Positions 53,483-63,256 are shown, counted from the first letter of the stretch. The stretch is 64,000 nt of DNA from Rhodovastum sp963709085 (GCA_963709085.1 CAVPVB010000007.1:496001-560000), one strand, 5' to 3'. A program made the numbers and translations. Notes: generated by a model from the letters alone, not told the origin.

Positions 53483-53870
53483 GCGTGCTCCGCCTCCGGT
53501 CGCATCATCCCTCCGATCGTTTCATGTTTTGCATCAGAATCGTGCGAGGGATTCGATGCAACCAATGGGCCAGACTTGCGGGCCGGCCATGGGCCGGATG
53601 CCGCGGTGCTGCCCCGCCGGGCACTCTGGCACGGAACGGCGCGGGCCGCGGCAGGAAATGCGGCGCGACCCGCCGCCACGGCGGTTGCGCGCCGTGTTCA
53701 CATTTAGCGGCGCTGGCTGCGAGTTCTTCACAAATGCGTAGGAAATCTCCTGCAACCATATGACAGTTCAGGCAGAAGCCTGTATCGATTCGCCTTCTCA
53801 GGGCGGTCCGGCAACCGCCCGATACTGTCTGAACCTCCCAAGCTTCGGTAAAAAATTGACGGTGGGAAAC
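53483..53870. other. Divergent promoter region between ppc and a small gene
   Basis: No gene. It holds a perfect hairpin GGGCGGT-CCGGCA-ACCGCCC at 53801-53820. Promoters for both directions should lie here, but I cannot fix their position. Confidence 0.55.
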
Positions 53871-54113
53871 ATGCCCTCAGACCTCGACATTCCCCAGCCT
53901 CCTCCGCCCGCGGTCTGCCTGCGGTCGCTGTCCCGGCGGTTGAACGATGCCCTGACCGGCGGCGGTGCCTTCGACCGGGCCGGATATGATGCAAGGCGCA
54001 TCGTCCGCGACGCCGCCAGGGACATGCTGCAAATCGCCGCGGCGGTCGAGCATCACGCCCCACCGGAGCAGTTCGACGATGGCAGGGTACTGATGTTCGC
54101 GCGAGACCGGTAA
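53871..54113 (+). CDS. Small protein of unknown function
   Basis: An 80-residue protein behind GGTGGGA. MPSDLDIPQPPPPAVCLRSL begins a short Pro-rich head, followed by a helical body (RLNDALTGGGAFDRAGYDAR RIVRDAARDMLQIAAAVEHH). No signal peptide, membrane segment or family recognised. Convergent with the decarboxylase gene. Confidence 0.5.
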   Translation: MPSDLDIPQPPPPAVCLRSLSRRLNDALTGGGAFDRAGYDARRIVRDAARDMLQIAAAVEHHAPPEQFDDGRVLMFARDR

Positions 54114-54145
54114 CGCAGCGCACGCTGCCGTTACTGCCGGCAGGG

Positions 54146-54171
54146 GGAGAGAAGGGCGTTACCGTCTCTCC
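54146..54171. terminator. Hairpin between convergent genes
   Basis: GGAGAGA (54146-54152) pairs with TCTCTCC (54165-54171), 12-nt loop, between two convergent stop codons; a CTGCCG...CGGCAG stem precedes it. Confidence 0.5.
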
Positions 54172-54206
54172 GCCTTGCGGTGTTAAGTCCCGCCGGTCGT
54201 TTCCCG

Positions 54207-55337
54207 TCAGATATAGTGTTCGGCGAGCGGCAGGAATCCGTTGAAGCGCTGGCTGGCATAGGTGGTCACGTAGGCGCCGGTGGCCAGCAGCTCCACCCGA
54301 TCGCCACCGGTCAGCGCCATCGGCAGGCGGTAGTTGCTGCGCTCGTACATGATATCGGCACCATCGCAGGTCGGCCCCGCGATCGCCACCGGCCCCGCCG
54401 CCCCGCCGTCATGCGGCGTGGTGATGTGGTAGCGGATGGCTTCGCCCTCGGTCTCCGCCAGCCCGCCGAACCGGCCGATGTCCAGATACACCCAGCGCAC
54501 CGGGTCGTCCCGCTCGCGGCGGCTGACCAGCACCACCTCGGCGCTGACCACCCCGGCATCGGCCACCACGAAGCGACCCGGCTCGATCAGGATGTCGGGC
54601 AGCGCATTGCCGAAATGGCCGGTCATGGCGCGCATGATGGCATGGCCAAAATCGTCGATGCCCGGCACCTCGTCGCGGTAGCGGACGGGAAAACCGCCGC
54701 CGAGATTGACCATGCGCAGGTTCACCCCGGCATCGCGCAGATCGGTGAACAGCATGGCCACCCGGCCGATCGCCGCCTCGTAGCTGGCCGTCGTGGTCTG
54801 CTGGCTGCCGACATGGAACGACAGCCCGTACGGATCGAGCCCCAGCTCGCCGGCGCGCAGCATCAGCGCGCGCGCGGTTTCGATGGTGGTGCCGAACTTG
54901 CGCGACAGCGGCCAGTCGGCGCCGGCATTCTCCACCCGGATGCGGCAGTACACCCGGCTGCCGGGCGCGTGGCGGGCGAGTTTTTCCAGCTCCTCGGCGC
55001 AGTCGAAGGCGAACATGCCCACCCCGGCCGCGTGCGCGCGGCTGATGGCGGAGATTTTCTTGATCGTGTTGCCGTAGCTGATCGCCGAAGCCGGCGCGCC
55101 GGCTTGCAGGCAGGCGTCAATTTCCTCGGTGCTGGCGGCGTCGAACCGGCTGCCAAGGCGCACCAGGCGCTCCAGCACCGGTGGCGCCGGATTTGCCTTC
55201 ACGGCGTAGTAGATCTGCGCCAGCGGCAAGGCCGCGCGCAGCCGCGCGAAGTTGCGCTCCACGCGGTCAACGTCGAGCACCAGACACGGCGTCGCCGGCT
55301 GCTGCTCAGCAAGGAATCGGGCGATTTTCGGAGTCAT
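54207..55337 (-). CDS. Type III PLP decarboxylase (ornithine/lysine decarboxylase-like)
   Basis: Eukaryotic-type ornithine decarboxylase fold, 376 residues, making a polyamine precursor. PLP Lys in IYYAVKANP, HVGSQ, MVNLGGGFPVRY, the phosphate-binding EPGRFVVADAG, catalytic Cys in GPTCDGADIMY and C-terminal YASQRFNGFLP. Ornithine versus lysine specificity cannot be told from motifs alone. Divergent from yihY. Confidence 0.9.
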   Translation of the reverse strand: MTPKIARFLAEQQPATPCLVLDVDRVERNFARLRAALPLAQIYYAVKANPAPPVLERLVRLGSRFDAASTEEIDACLQAGAPASAISYGNTIKKISAISRAHAAGVGMFAFDCAEELEKLARHAPGSRVYCRIRVENAGADWPLSRKFGTTIETARALMLRAGELGLDPYGLSFHVGSQQTTTASYEAAIGRVAMLFTDLRDAGVNLRMVNLGGGFPVRYRDEVPGIDDFGHAIMRAMTGHFGNALPDILIEPGRFVVADAGVVSAEVVLVSRRERDDPVRWVYLDIGRFGGLAETEGEAIRYHITTPHDGGAAGPVAIAGPTCDGADIMYERSNYRLPMALTGGDRVELLATGAYVTTYASQRFNGFLPLAEHYI

Positions 55338-55690
55338 CGCACCCGGCCTCCCCTCTGATGAAACGCCCCCCTGTCACGGCGAGGTGCGTAGATTGCGAAA
55401 CGGTCGAACGAACCAGCGGAAACACGAAGGGCGCCGATCCGGTTGCCCGGACGCGGAACCCATTGCCAGAACGCTTGACGTCGTTGCGTAACCCGAGGGC
55501 CAGAGGCACGTGCGTTGCTGCGTGGCGGCGCACATAGGACCCCCACCCCCCCCGTGCAAGTGATTTTTCGGCGCACTCTTTGTGGCTATGCTGCGGCTGC
55601 GAAAGGCGCCGCCGGCGACCCTGCCGCCGGGCTTCCCGGTGCGGTGGCGGAATGGTAATCAGGCAGTCTGCCACCTCTGATGGGAACGAT
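55338..55690. other. Divergent intergenic region
   Basis: 353 bp between the decarboxylase and yihY starts, with a C-run near 55545. It should hold two promoters; no motif or gene is clear. Confidence 0.5.
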
Positions 55691-56557
55691 ATGCGCAACC
55701 CGATGGCAATCCCCTCGCGCCGCATGAAGCAGGTGGTGCAGCGCACCTGGATCGGCATCAGTTCCGACCGGATCGCGCTGTTCGCCGCCGGCTGCGCCTT
55801 CTGGGCCACGCTGGCGCTGTTCCCGGCGATTTCGATGCTGATCTCGATCTACGGCCTGGTGTTCGACCCCGCCACCGTCGAGCCGCAACTGGAGGTGCTG
55901 CGCGACCTGCTGCCACCTGCCGCGTTTTCGCTCATTGCCCAGCGTGTGCATGCGCTGGTCTCGCATGGGCGGGGCGCACTTGGCGTGTCGCTGCTGATCG
56001 GCACCGCGATCGCGTTGTGGAGCGCCTCCACCGGCACCAAGTCGATGCTGTCGGCGCTCAACCTAGTCTACGACGAGCAGGAACGGCGGGGCTTTTTCCG
56101 CTTCCAGGCGGTCGGGCTGCTGATGACGCTGGGCACGGTCGTTGGCGCCATCGTGGCGGTGGCCCTGTTGGTATTCCTGCCGGTGGTCATCGATTTCCTG
56201 GGGCTGGACGCCCATGCGCGCAGCCTGCTGCGGCTGGGCTCGTTCGCCGTGCTGGTGATATTCGTCGAGCTGGGGCTGTCGCTGCTCTACCGGTTCGGCC
56301 CGTCGCGCGAGGGGGAGCGCTGGCGCTGGATCAGCGCGGGCTCGGTGGTCGCCACGCTGCTCTGGCTGGCCGCCTCGGCGCTGCTGTCGTTCTATATTGG
56401 CAACGTGGCCAGCTACGACGCCACCTACGGCCCGCTCGGCACGGTGGCCGGCATCATGATGTGGTTCTGGGTGTCGGCCTACACCGTGCTGCTCGGCGCC
56501 GAACTGAATGCCGCGCTGGAGCCGCCGGACGCCAGCGACGGCACCGCCGACGCGTAG
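55691..56557 (+). CDS. YihY/BrkB family inner-membrane protein
   Basis: A 288-residue membrane protein with about six helices, DRIALFAAGCAFWATLALFP in the first and GIMMWFWVSAYTVLLGAELN AALEP in the last, the signature end of the YihY/virulence factor BrkB family. Suggested roles include transport; none proven. ATG 55691 follows GGGAACG. It abuts thiG tail to tail with no gap. Confidence 0.9.
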   Translation: MRNPMAIPSRRMKQVVQRTWIGISSDRIALFAAGCAFWATLALFPAISMLISIYGLVFDPATVEPQLEVLRDLLPPAAFSLIAQRVHALVSHGRGALGVSLLIGTAIALWSASTGTKSMLSALNLVYDEQERRGFFRFQAVGLLMTLGTVVGAIVAVALLVFLPVVIDFLGLDAHARSLLRLGSFAVLVIFVELGLSLLYRFGPSREGERWRWISAGSVVATLLWLAASALLSFYIGNVASYDATYGPLGTVAGIMMWFWVSAYTVLLGAELNAALEPPDASDGTADA

Positions 56558-57353
56558 CTAACGGATCAGCCCGGTCAGCGGGCTGGACGGGTCGGCGCCC
56601 ATGCGGCGCGGCATGCGCCCGGCCAGATGCGCCAGCCGCCCGGCCTGCACCGCGTGCTTCATCGCCCGCGCCATCCGCACCGGGTCCTGCGCCTGCGCGA
56701 TCGCCGAATTCAGCAGCACCGCGGTGCAGCCGATCTCCATCGCAATGGCGGCATCCGAGGCGGTGCCCACGCCGGCATCCACCAGCAATGGCACCTTCGC
56801 CTGCTCCGATCATGATCGACAGCATGGCCGGGTTCTGCACCCCGAGCCCGGAGCCGATCGGCGCGCCGAGCGGCATGATCGCGACGCAGCCCATCTCCTC
56901 CAGCCGCTTCGCCGCCACCGGGTCGTCGGCGCAATAGACCATCACCTCGAACCCGTCCTTGATCAGCGCCTCGGCGGCCTCGAAGGTGGCCGGCATGTCG
57001 GGATAAAGAGTCGGCGGCGGGCCGAGCACCTCCAGCTTCACCAGGTTCCAGCCGCCGGCCTCGCGCGCCAGCCGCAGCGTGCGCACCGCGTCGTTGGCGG
57101 TGTGGCAGCCGGCGGTGTTGGGCAGGTAGGTGTATTTCTTCGGATCGACATAGTCCTGCAGCATCGGCGCGCCGGGGTCGGACAGGTTCACCCGCCGCAC
57201 CGCGACGGTCACGATCTCGGCCCCGGAAGCCTCGATCGCCGCCGCGGTTTCCTGCAGGTCCTTATATTTGCCGGTGCCGACGACCAGCCGCGAGCGAAAG
57301 CGCCGCCCGGCGACGGTCCAGCCATCGTCATCCGCCTGGATGCCGCCGTCCAT
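56558..57353 (-). CDS. thiG: Thiazole synthase ThiG, frameshifted as sequenced
   Basis: Builds the thiazole phosphate of thiamine from DXP, dehydroglycine and ThiS-thiocarboxylate. RLVVGTGKYKDLQETAAAIE and the Schiff-base region LVKLEVLG are clear; the frame fails after SIMI by one extra G near 56812 (expected IEQAKVPLLVDAGVGTASDA, which continues in the next frame with IAMEIGCTAVLLNSAIA to 56558). Corrected length about 264. It starts 3 bp behind thiS. Confidence 0.92.
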
Positions 57354-57356
57354 GGT

Positions 57357-57570
57357 TCAGCCTCCGCCGATGAAGTGCACGATTTCCAGGGAGTCGCCGG
57401 CCGCCAGCCAGGTGGTCGGCGTAGGCGGAGCGGGGCACGATTTCCTCGCGGCATTCCACCGCCACCTTGCGCGCGTCGAGCCCGATCGCCGCCAGCAGCC
57501 CCGCCACCGTCACCGGTCCGTCGAGCACCCGGGGCTCGCCGTTCACCGTCAGCGTCACCGATTCTCCCAT
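57357..57570 (-). CDS. thiS: Sulfur carrier protein ThiS, frameshifted as sequenced
   Basis: Ubiquitin-like sulfur carrier, about 70 residues. VTLTVNGEPRVLDGPVTVAG LLAAIGLDARKVAVECREEI is intact; one extra C near 57411 then breaks the frame (expected DTWLAAGDSLEIVHFIGGG, ending in the essential Gly-Gly at 57357). Coupled to thiG. Divergent from aroQ. Confidence 0.9.
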
Positions 57571-57753
57571 GCCGCGAGTATGGGCATTGCCGCGGCGGCG
57601 AACAAGCGACCCAGCCGGCTGTCAGGGCACGGCCAGTCCCGCGCGCGGCCCGGCTCTGCCATGTCCCGGGCTCTGCCATGTCGCATTTCCGCAATCATTG
57701 TTGCGGCACGGTACATTGATGCGACGCAGCACACGTGCTACGGCCCGCGGACC

Positions 57754-58235
57754 ATGACGCCTGCGTCCCTACCGCCCCCCTCTTCCCTGCCGCTGGTTGC
57801 CGTGCTGAACGGCCCGAACATGAACATGCTCGGGCTGCGCCAGCCGCAGCTCTACGGCAGCGCCACGCTGGACGACGTCGAGGCGCTGTGCGCCGAGACG
57901 GCGGAACAGCTTGGCCTGGCGATCGATTTTCGCCAGACCAACGGCGAGGGCGAACTGATTTCCTGGGTGCAGGAATGCCGCGGCCGGGCCGCTGGCATCA
58001 TCATCAACCCGGCTGGCTATACCACCACCTCGATCGCCCTGATGGACGCGCTGCTGGCCACTGAACTGCCGGTGATCGAGGTGCATGTGACCAATATCCA
58101 CCGGCGCGAGGAGTTCCGGCAGCATTCCTATGTATCCAAGGCCGCGGTCGGCGTGATCTGCGGTTTTGGCATCAACGGGCTATGCGCTGGCGCTGACCGC
58201 CATGGCCGACCTGCTGGAGGCACGCGACGCAATGA
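57754..58235 (+). CDS. aroQ: 3-dehydroquinate dehydratase, type II, frameshifted as sequenced
   Basis: Third step of the shikimate pathway. LVAVLNGPNMNMLGLRQPQL YG, then INPAGYTTTSIALMDALLAT and IEVHVTNIHRREEFRQHSYV, carry the type II active-site Tyr and His regions. One extra G near 58180 breaks the frame at FGING (expected GYALALTAMADLL). A second indel is needed for the TGA at 58233-58235, which would then overlap the accB ATG. Confidence 0.9.
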
Positions 58236-58709
58236 CCGCAGAGCGGTTCGATCCCGAAACAGTCCGGCAGCTCGCGCTGATCCTGACCGAAACCGGCCTG
58301 ACGGAAATCGAGGTCGAGGCCAAGGACAGCCGCATCCGCGTGGTGCGGGCGCATCCGCCGGCCGCGCAGGCGCCCGTGCACGCCGCCGTGCACCACATGG
58401 CGCCGCCGCCGGTGCACCGCCGCCGCCCTGCCGCCGGCCGCTGAGGTTGCCCCGGCCGATGACGCCCACCATCCCGGCGCGGTGCTCAGCCCGATGGTCG
58501 GCGTCGCCTATCTGTCGCCGGAACCCGGCGCGCCGCCCTTCGTCGCCGTCGGCCAGACCGTCACCGCCGGGCAGACCGTGCTGCTCATCGAGGCGATGAA
58601 GACCTTCAACCAGATCAAGGCGCCCAAAGCCGGCACGGTGATCGCGGGTCCTGGTGGCCAACGGGGTCGCCGGTCGAGTACGGCGAAGCCTCTGCTGATC
58701 ATCGAATAG
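58232..58709 (+). CDS. accB: Biotin carboxyl carrier protein (AccB), several frameshifts as sequenced
   Basis: Carrier of acetyl-CoA carboxylase. VRQLALILTETGLTEIEVEA KDSRIRV is the N-terminal domain, a Pro/Ala linker follows, and the biotinyl domain contains MVGVAYLSPEP and the biotin Lys in IEAMKTFNQIKAPKAG. The frame is broken near 58415 (extra C) and three times in the last 60 bp (near 58648, 58670 and 58690). Each is an extra base. An intact AccB is essential, so these are probably errors. Confidence 0.9.
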
Positions 58710-58725
58710 CCGCCGGAGCCGGGCG

Positions 58726-60071
58726 GTGTTCCAGAAAATCCTCATCGCCAATCGCGGCGAGATCGCGCTGCGCATCCAGCGCGCCTGCCGCGAGACTGGG
58801 CATTCCGACCGTCGCCGTGCATTCCACCGCCGATGCCGAGGCGATGCATGTCCGCCTGGCCGACGAGAGCGTCTGCATCGGCCCGCCGGCGGCGCGCGAC
58901 AGCTACCTCAACATCCCCGCCATCCTGTCGGCCGCCACCATCACCGGGGCGGACGCGATCCATCCCGGCTACGGGTTCCTGTCGGAAAACGCCCGCTTCG
59001 CCGAAATGGTGGAGGCGCATGGCCTGACCTTCATCGGTCCGTCGCCGGCGCATATCCGCATGATGGGCGACAAGATCGCCGCCAAGACGGCGATGGCCTC
59101 GCTCGGCGTGCCGCTGGTGCCGGGCTCGGACGGGGCGGTCGACGATCTCGACGACGGCACGGCGGGTCGCCGACGACATCGGCTATCCGGTGCTGATCAA
59201 GGCGGCCGCCGGCGGCGGCGGGCGCGGCATGAAGGTGGCGACCTCGACCCGACGACCTGGAGGAGGCCTGGCAGCGTCGCGCGCACCGAGGCGCGCACGG
59301 CGTTCGGCAACGACGCCGTCTATATGGAGAAATACCTCGACCGGCCGCGCCATATCGAGTTGCAGGTGATGGCCGACTCGTACGGCAACGTGGTGCATTT
59401 CGGCGAGCGCGACTGCAGCCTGCAGCGGCGCCACCAGAAATTGCTGGAGGAAGCCGGCTCGCCGGCGATGACCGCCGGCGCAGCGCGACGCGCTGGGCGC
59501 GACGGTCACCGCGGCGCTGCGCAAGCTGGGCTACCGCAACGCCGGCACGCTGGAGTTCCTGTATCAGGACGGCCAGTTCTCGTTCATCGAGATGAACACG
59601 CGGCTGCAGGTCGAGCACCCGGTCACCGAAATGGTGTGCGGCGTCGATCTGGTGCGTGAGCAGATCCGCATCGCCAGCGGCCGCCGGCTTGGCTACGAGC
59701 AATCCGATGTCACCTTCTCCGGCCACGCCATCGAGTGCCGGATCACCGCCGAGGACCCGGAGACCTTCATGCCGACCCCCGGCCGGGTGACCGCCTTCCA
59801 TGCCCCCGGCGGGCTGGGCGTGCGGGTCGATTCGGCGCTGTATGCCGGCTACATCGTGCCGCCCTATTACGACAGCATGGTCGCCAAGCTGATCGTGCAC
59901 GCGCCGACCCGGCAGGAGGCGATCGCCCGGCTGCGCCGCGCCTGGCCGAGTTCGCCGTGGTGGGCATCAAGACCACGCTGACCGCTGCACCAGCGCGTGA
60001 TCGAGGACCCCGATTTCATCGCCGGGGACTACACGATCCATTGGCTGGAGCGATTTGTCGAGCGGAGCTGA
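58726..60071 (+). CDS. accC: Biotin carboxylase (AccC), multiple frameshifts as sequenced
   Basis: ATP-grasp subunit of acetyl-CoA carboxylase. FQKILIANRGEIALRIQRAC, IHPGYGFLSENARFAE, AAAGGGGRGMKV, MEKYLDRPRHIELQVMADSY, FIEMNTRLQVEHPVTEM and HAIECRITAEDP are all present in order but in alternating frames. I count breaks near 58795, 59165, 59250, 59267, 59480, 59943 and 59982, six of them extra bases. Corrected length is about 446, normal for AccC. Read as sequence error in an essential gene. Confidence 0.92.
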
Positions 60072-60080
60072 GCAAACAAC

Positions 60081-60105
60081 AAGGCCAGGGCCGAGCCCTG
60101 GCCTT
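60081..60105 (+). terminator. Terminator hairpin behind accC
   Basis: AAGGCCAGGG (60081-60090) and CCCTGGCCTT (60096-60105), perfect 10-bp stem, 5-nt loop, followed by CCTTCC. It matches the outer arm of the palindromic elements, so it may be a minimal form. Confidence 0.8.
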
Positions 60106-60138
60106 CCTTCCTGCCCGCCGATCCGGCAGTATGCTCGC

Positions 60139-60828
60139 ATGTCCCGCCGCTCCTTCGAGGTCACGCCGGACCTGATGCTCCGCGCCTATCGGGCCGGCCT
60201 GTTCCCGATGGCCGAAACGCGCCGCGGCGACCGGCTGTACTGGCTGGACCCGGAACTGCGCGGGGTGCTGCCGCTGAACGGCTTCCACCTGCCGCACCGG
60301 CTGTTGCGCACCGTGCTGTCGGATAATTTCGAGGTGAGCGCCGATCGCGACTTCGCCGCCACCATCGCCGCCTGCGCCGACGCCGTGCCGGGGCGCGAGG
60401 ACACCTGGATCAACCCCGAGATCGAGCGGCTGTTCATCGAACTGCATCGCCTGGGCCACGCGCATTCGGTCGAGTGCTGGCAGGACGGCAAGCTGGTCGG
60501 CGGCCTCTACGGCGTCGCTCTGGGCAGCGCGTTCTTCGGCGAGAGCATGTTCAGCCGGGCGCGGGACGCCTCCAAGGTGGCGCTGGTGCATCTGGTGGCG
60601 CGGATGCGTATCGGTGGCTTCCGCCTGCTTGACACCCAGTTCGTCACCAACCACCTGGCGCAGTTCGGCGCCATCGAGATCCCACGCGACGCCTACAAGG
60701 CGCTGCTGGCGGAAGCGGTGGACCGGTCGGCCCGCTGGGTAAACGCCCCCGGCCCGATGATGCTGGAGGCGGAGTTGCGCGCATTGGCCCAGCCGGCGCG
60801 CCGAAAAGGCGGCAACAATGCGATTTGA
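60139..60828 (+). CDS. aat: Leucyl/phenylalanyl-tRNA--protein transferase
   Basis: Adds Leu or Phe from tRNA to N-terminal Lys or Arg of proteins (N-end rule). The 229 residues show LMLRAYRAGLFPMAE, YWLDPELRGVLPL, DTWINPEIERLFIELHRLGH AHSVECWQDGKLVGGLYGV, FFGESMFSR and LLDTQFVTNHLAQFGAIEI, all Aat signatures. It follows accC, as in many alphaproteobacteria. Confidence 0.95.
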   Translation: MSRRSFEVTPDLMLRAYRAGLFPMAETRRGDRLYWLDPELRGVLPLNGFHLPHRLLRTVLSDNFEVSADRDFAATIAACADAVPGREDTWINPEIERLFIELHRLGHAHSVECWQDGKLVGGLYGVALGSAFFGESMFSRARDASKVALVHLVARMRIGGFRLLDTQFVTNHLAQFGAIEIPRDAYKALLAEAVDRSARWVNAPGPMMLEAELRALAQPARRKGGNNAI

Positions 60829-61510
60829 CGGGATTCGGGCGGCAGGGGCGGGGGCGGGTGCCGCTCTTGCCGTGCTGTTGGCGCTCGTGGCGCCGGCGGC
60901 GGCTCAGGACAGGCCGGTTTTCCCGCCGCTGCGCGACGTGGCGGTGACCTACAAGCTGACCAGCACCCAGCCCAACACCCCGCCGGACGTGGTGATGCGC
61001 TACTCGGTGGCGCAGGACCGGCTTCGCGTGGAAGGGGCGCTGCCCGGCGGCGGATTATCCGGCTACGTGCTGGTGGACCACAAAACCCGCCACGCCACCC
61101 TGATCATGGAACAGCTCGGCGTGATGATGGACGCGCCGCCGCGGGCCGGCCTCGACCAGGCCTTCATGCTGGAAAACGGCCGCCACTTTACCCGCACCGG
61201 CCACGACACCGTTGCCGGGCAGCGCTGCACGGTGTGGGAGGTCGACGGCGATGCCGGCAGCGGCACCGCCTGCGTCACCGCCGACGGCGTGCTGCTGCGC
61301 GCCAGCGGGCACGACCGCAAGGGCCGCGCCGCCAGCCTCGAAGCCACCCTGGTGGAATACGGGCCGCAGGCCGACGCGCTGTTCGTGCCGCCGCCCAACG
61401 TGCACAAGCTTGGGATTGCGGCCGGACCCGGCAACCCGGGCTTGTCCGGCCTGCTCTCCGGGCCGGCCGCCGCCGCGGTGCTTGACCGGTTGCGCGGCCA
61501 CCAGCCGTGA
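60818..61510 (+). CDS. Secreted protein, tandem paralogue 1
   Basis: A 230-residue protein with a signal peptide (AAGAGAGAALAVLLALVAPAA, cleavage near AQD) and a mature beta-rich domain opening PPLRDVAVTYKLTSTQP. YVLVDHKTRHATLIMEQLGV and TVAGQRCTVWEV resemble DUF4412-like envelope proteins. It overlaps aat by 11 bp and its stop overlaps the GTG of the next gene, a shorter homologue. Function unknown. Confidence 0.65.
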   Translation: MRFDGIRAAGAGAGAALAVLLALVAPAAAQDRPVFPPLRDVAVTYKLTSTQPNTPPDVVMRYSVAQDRLRVEGALPGGGLSGYVLVDHKTRHATLIMEQLGVMMDAPPRAGLDQAFMLENGRHFTRTGHDTVAGQRCTVWEVDGDAGSGTACVTADGVLLRASGHDRKGRAASLEATLVEYGPQADALFVPPPNVHKLGIAAGPGNPGLSGLLSGPAAAAVLDRLRGHQP

Positions 61511-62103
61511 GGTGGCTGACCGCGGCGCTGCTGGTGGTGGTGGCTCCGGCGGCCGGCATGGCGCAGGAGCGGCCGGTGCTGACACCAACCCGCGACGTCG
61601 ATGTGGTCTACATGATGGTCCAGGTTGACGCGCCGGGCGGCCCGCGCGTGGTGGAGGAACGCATGCGCTGGGCGCCGGCGGCCGGCATGCTGCGCGTGGA
61701 CCCGCCCACCCCCGGCATGTGGGTGGTCATCAACACCGGCACCCGGCGGATCGCCACGGTGCGCGACGCCGACCATTCGGTGCTGGAAATCGAGGCTCCC
61801 CCCGGCATGTCCGGCCAGCCCCTGCCGGGACCGGCGCCCGCCACCGGTGCCCCCTTCCTGCCTCGCGGCACCGACAGCGTGGCCGGGGTGCCCTGCACGG
61901 AGTGGCAGACCAGCGACGTGACCGGCACGCCCACCCTGGCCTGCATCACCGCTGATGGCGTGCTGCTGCGGGCCAGCGCCGCCGGCCGGGTGCAGGTGGA
62001 GGCGCTGCACCTCGCCTACGCGCCGCAGGACCCGGCGGTTTTCCGCATCCCCGAGGATTACCGAAGAATAACGCCGCCGCCGGTGCAACGCCCGGCGCCC
62101 TGA
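61507..62103 (+). CDS. Secreted protein, tandem paralogue 2
   Basis: A 198-residue protein with a signal peptide (MRWLTAALLVVVAPAAGMAQ) and the same plan as its upstream neighbour: PTRDVDVVYMM, WVVINTGTRRIATVRDADHS, DSVAGVPCTEWQT and ITADGVLLRASAAG align with paralogue 1. GTG start in a GTGA overlap, so the two are co-translated. Function unknown. Confidence 0.65.
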   Translation: MRWLTAALLVVVAPAAGMAQERPVLTPTRDVDVVYMMVQVDAPGGPRVVEERMRWAPAAGMLRVDPPTPGMWVVINTGTRRIATVRDADHSVLEIEAPPGMSGQPLPGPAPATGAPFLPRGTDSVAGVPCTEWQTSDVTGTPTLACITADGVLLRASAAGRVQVEALHLAYAPQDPAVFRIPEDYRRITPPPVQRPAP

Positions 62104-62117
62104 CAACTCTTCCCGGC

Positions 62118-63068
62118 ATGACCCGGACACACCCTCTCAGCCTCCTGGCGGTCTGGCGCGATCCGGCCGGTCGGTTCTCGCCCCTCAAGGCCGTCACCCT
62201 GCTGCTGCTGCTGTATCCGGCCACCGAACTCGCGGTGCGTTGGGCGCTGCACGATCTCGGCGGCCGGCCGATCACCGAAATGCTGCATGGCCTGGGCGAG
62301 TGGGCGGTGCGCTTCCTGCTGCTGACGCTGGCGGTGACGCCGGCCCGCATGGTGCTGGACTGGCCCGGCGTGGTCCGGTTGCGCCGCATGCTGGGGGTGG
62401 GCACGGCCTGCTATGCCGGCGCCCATCTGCTGCTCTATTGCGTCGATCAGAAATGGCAGCTCGGCACGGTCGCCAGCGAGATCGCGCATCATTTCTATCT
62501 CGCCATCGGCTTCGCCGCGCTGCTCATGCTCGGCGTGCTGGCGGTCACCTCGACCGATGGCTGGCAGAAGCGGCTGGGCCGCCGCTGGAAGCGGCTGCAC
62601 CGCCTGGTGTTCGTGCTGCTGCCGCTGGTGCTGCTGCATTATTTCCTGCAATCCAAGGCCGATGTCAGCGATGCGGTGTTCGTCACCGGGCTGGCGTGCT
62701 GGCTGGTGCTATGGCGTCTGGCGCCGAAGCGCTGGCGGGGACGGGTGCTGCTGCTGCCGCCGTTGGCGCTACTCGCCGGCCTGGCAACCGCCGGCATCGA
62801 GGCGGCCTGGTACGGCCTGGCGACCGGCGCGCGCGCCGGACGGGTGCTGGAAGCCAATCTCGACATCGCCTTCGGCCCCCGCCCGGCAGTGGCGGTGGCG
62901 CTGTGCGGGCTGGCGCTGTTCGTGGCCGCCCTGCTGCGCGGGGCAATGGGTGAAGGAAGGCCAGGGCGCTGCCCTGGACCCGCCGTCGCGCGTAGCGCGC
63001 CTTCGGCGCGACGGCCGAGAGGCCCCTGGACCCCATCCCTTGGAGGGTCTTGGGAAAGAGGGGGGTGA
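62118..63068 (+). CDS. msrQ: MsrQ-like heme membrane protein
   Basis: Member of the ferric-reductase-like transmembrane family that includes MsrQ (YedZ), the quinol-to-MsrP electron carrier. Residues about 25-195 show helices with heme-ligand His candidates (YAGAHLLLY, AHHFYLAIGFA, RLHRLVFVLLPLVLLHYFLQ). Two extra helices follow. The last 40 residues (GEGRPGRCPGPAVARS...) derive from the palindromic element, which has replaced the natural stop. No msrP is in the window, so the assignment to the Msr pathway is tentative. Confidence 0.75.
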   Translation: MTRTHPLSLLAVWRDPAGRFSPLKAVTLLLLLYPATELAVRWALHDLGGRPITEMLHGLGEWAVRFLLLTLAVTPARMVLDWPGVVRLRRMLGVGTACYAGAHLLLYCVDQKWQLGTVASEIAHHFYLAIGFAALLMLGVLAVTSTDGWQKRLGRRWKRLHRLVFVLLPLVLLHYFLQSKADVSDAVFVTGLACWLVLWRLAPKRWRGRVLLLPPLALLAGLATAGIEAAWYGLATGARAGRVLEANLDIAFGPRPAVAVALCGLALFVAALLRGAMGEGRPGRCPGPAVARSAPSARRPRGPWTPSLGGSWERGG

Positions 63069-63182
63069 GGATGAGCCGATGCATCTCCTCACCCCCCTCT
63101 TTCCCAAGACCCTCTAAACGAATGGGTTCTAAGGGCTCCGCCCTTAGCGGGTCCAGGGCAGAGCCCTGGCCTTCCTTCCCCA
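62945..63182. repeat. Dispersed palindromic element, copy 5
   Basis: The largest copy. Outer arms GAAGGCCAGGGCGCTGCCCT and AGGGCAGAGCCCTGGCCTTC. The centre is a perfect 29-bp inverted repeat, 63043-63071 with 63086-63114 (14-bp loop). An additional CGTCGCGCG...CGCGCGACG-type stem lies near 62983. Confidence 0.9.
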
Positions 63183-63256
63183 CCGCCCCTCGACGGGTGA
63201 TGGTTTCTCGGGCAGATTGACCCCGCCATCCGCGCCCCGGAAACAGGATCGCCGTC

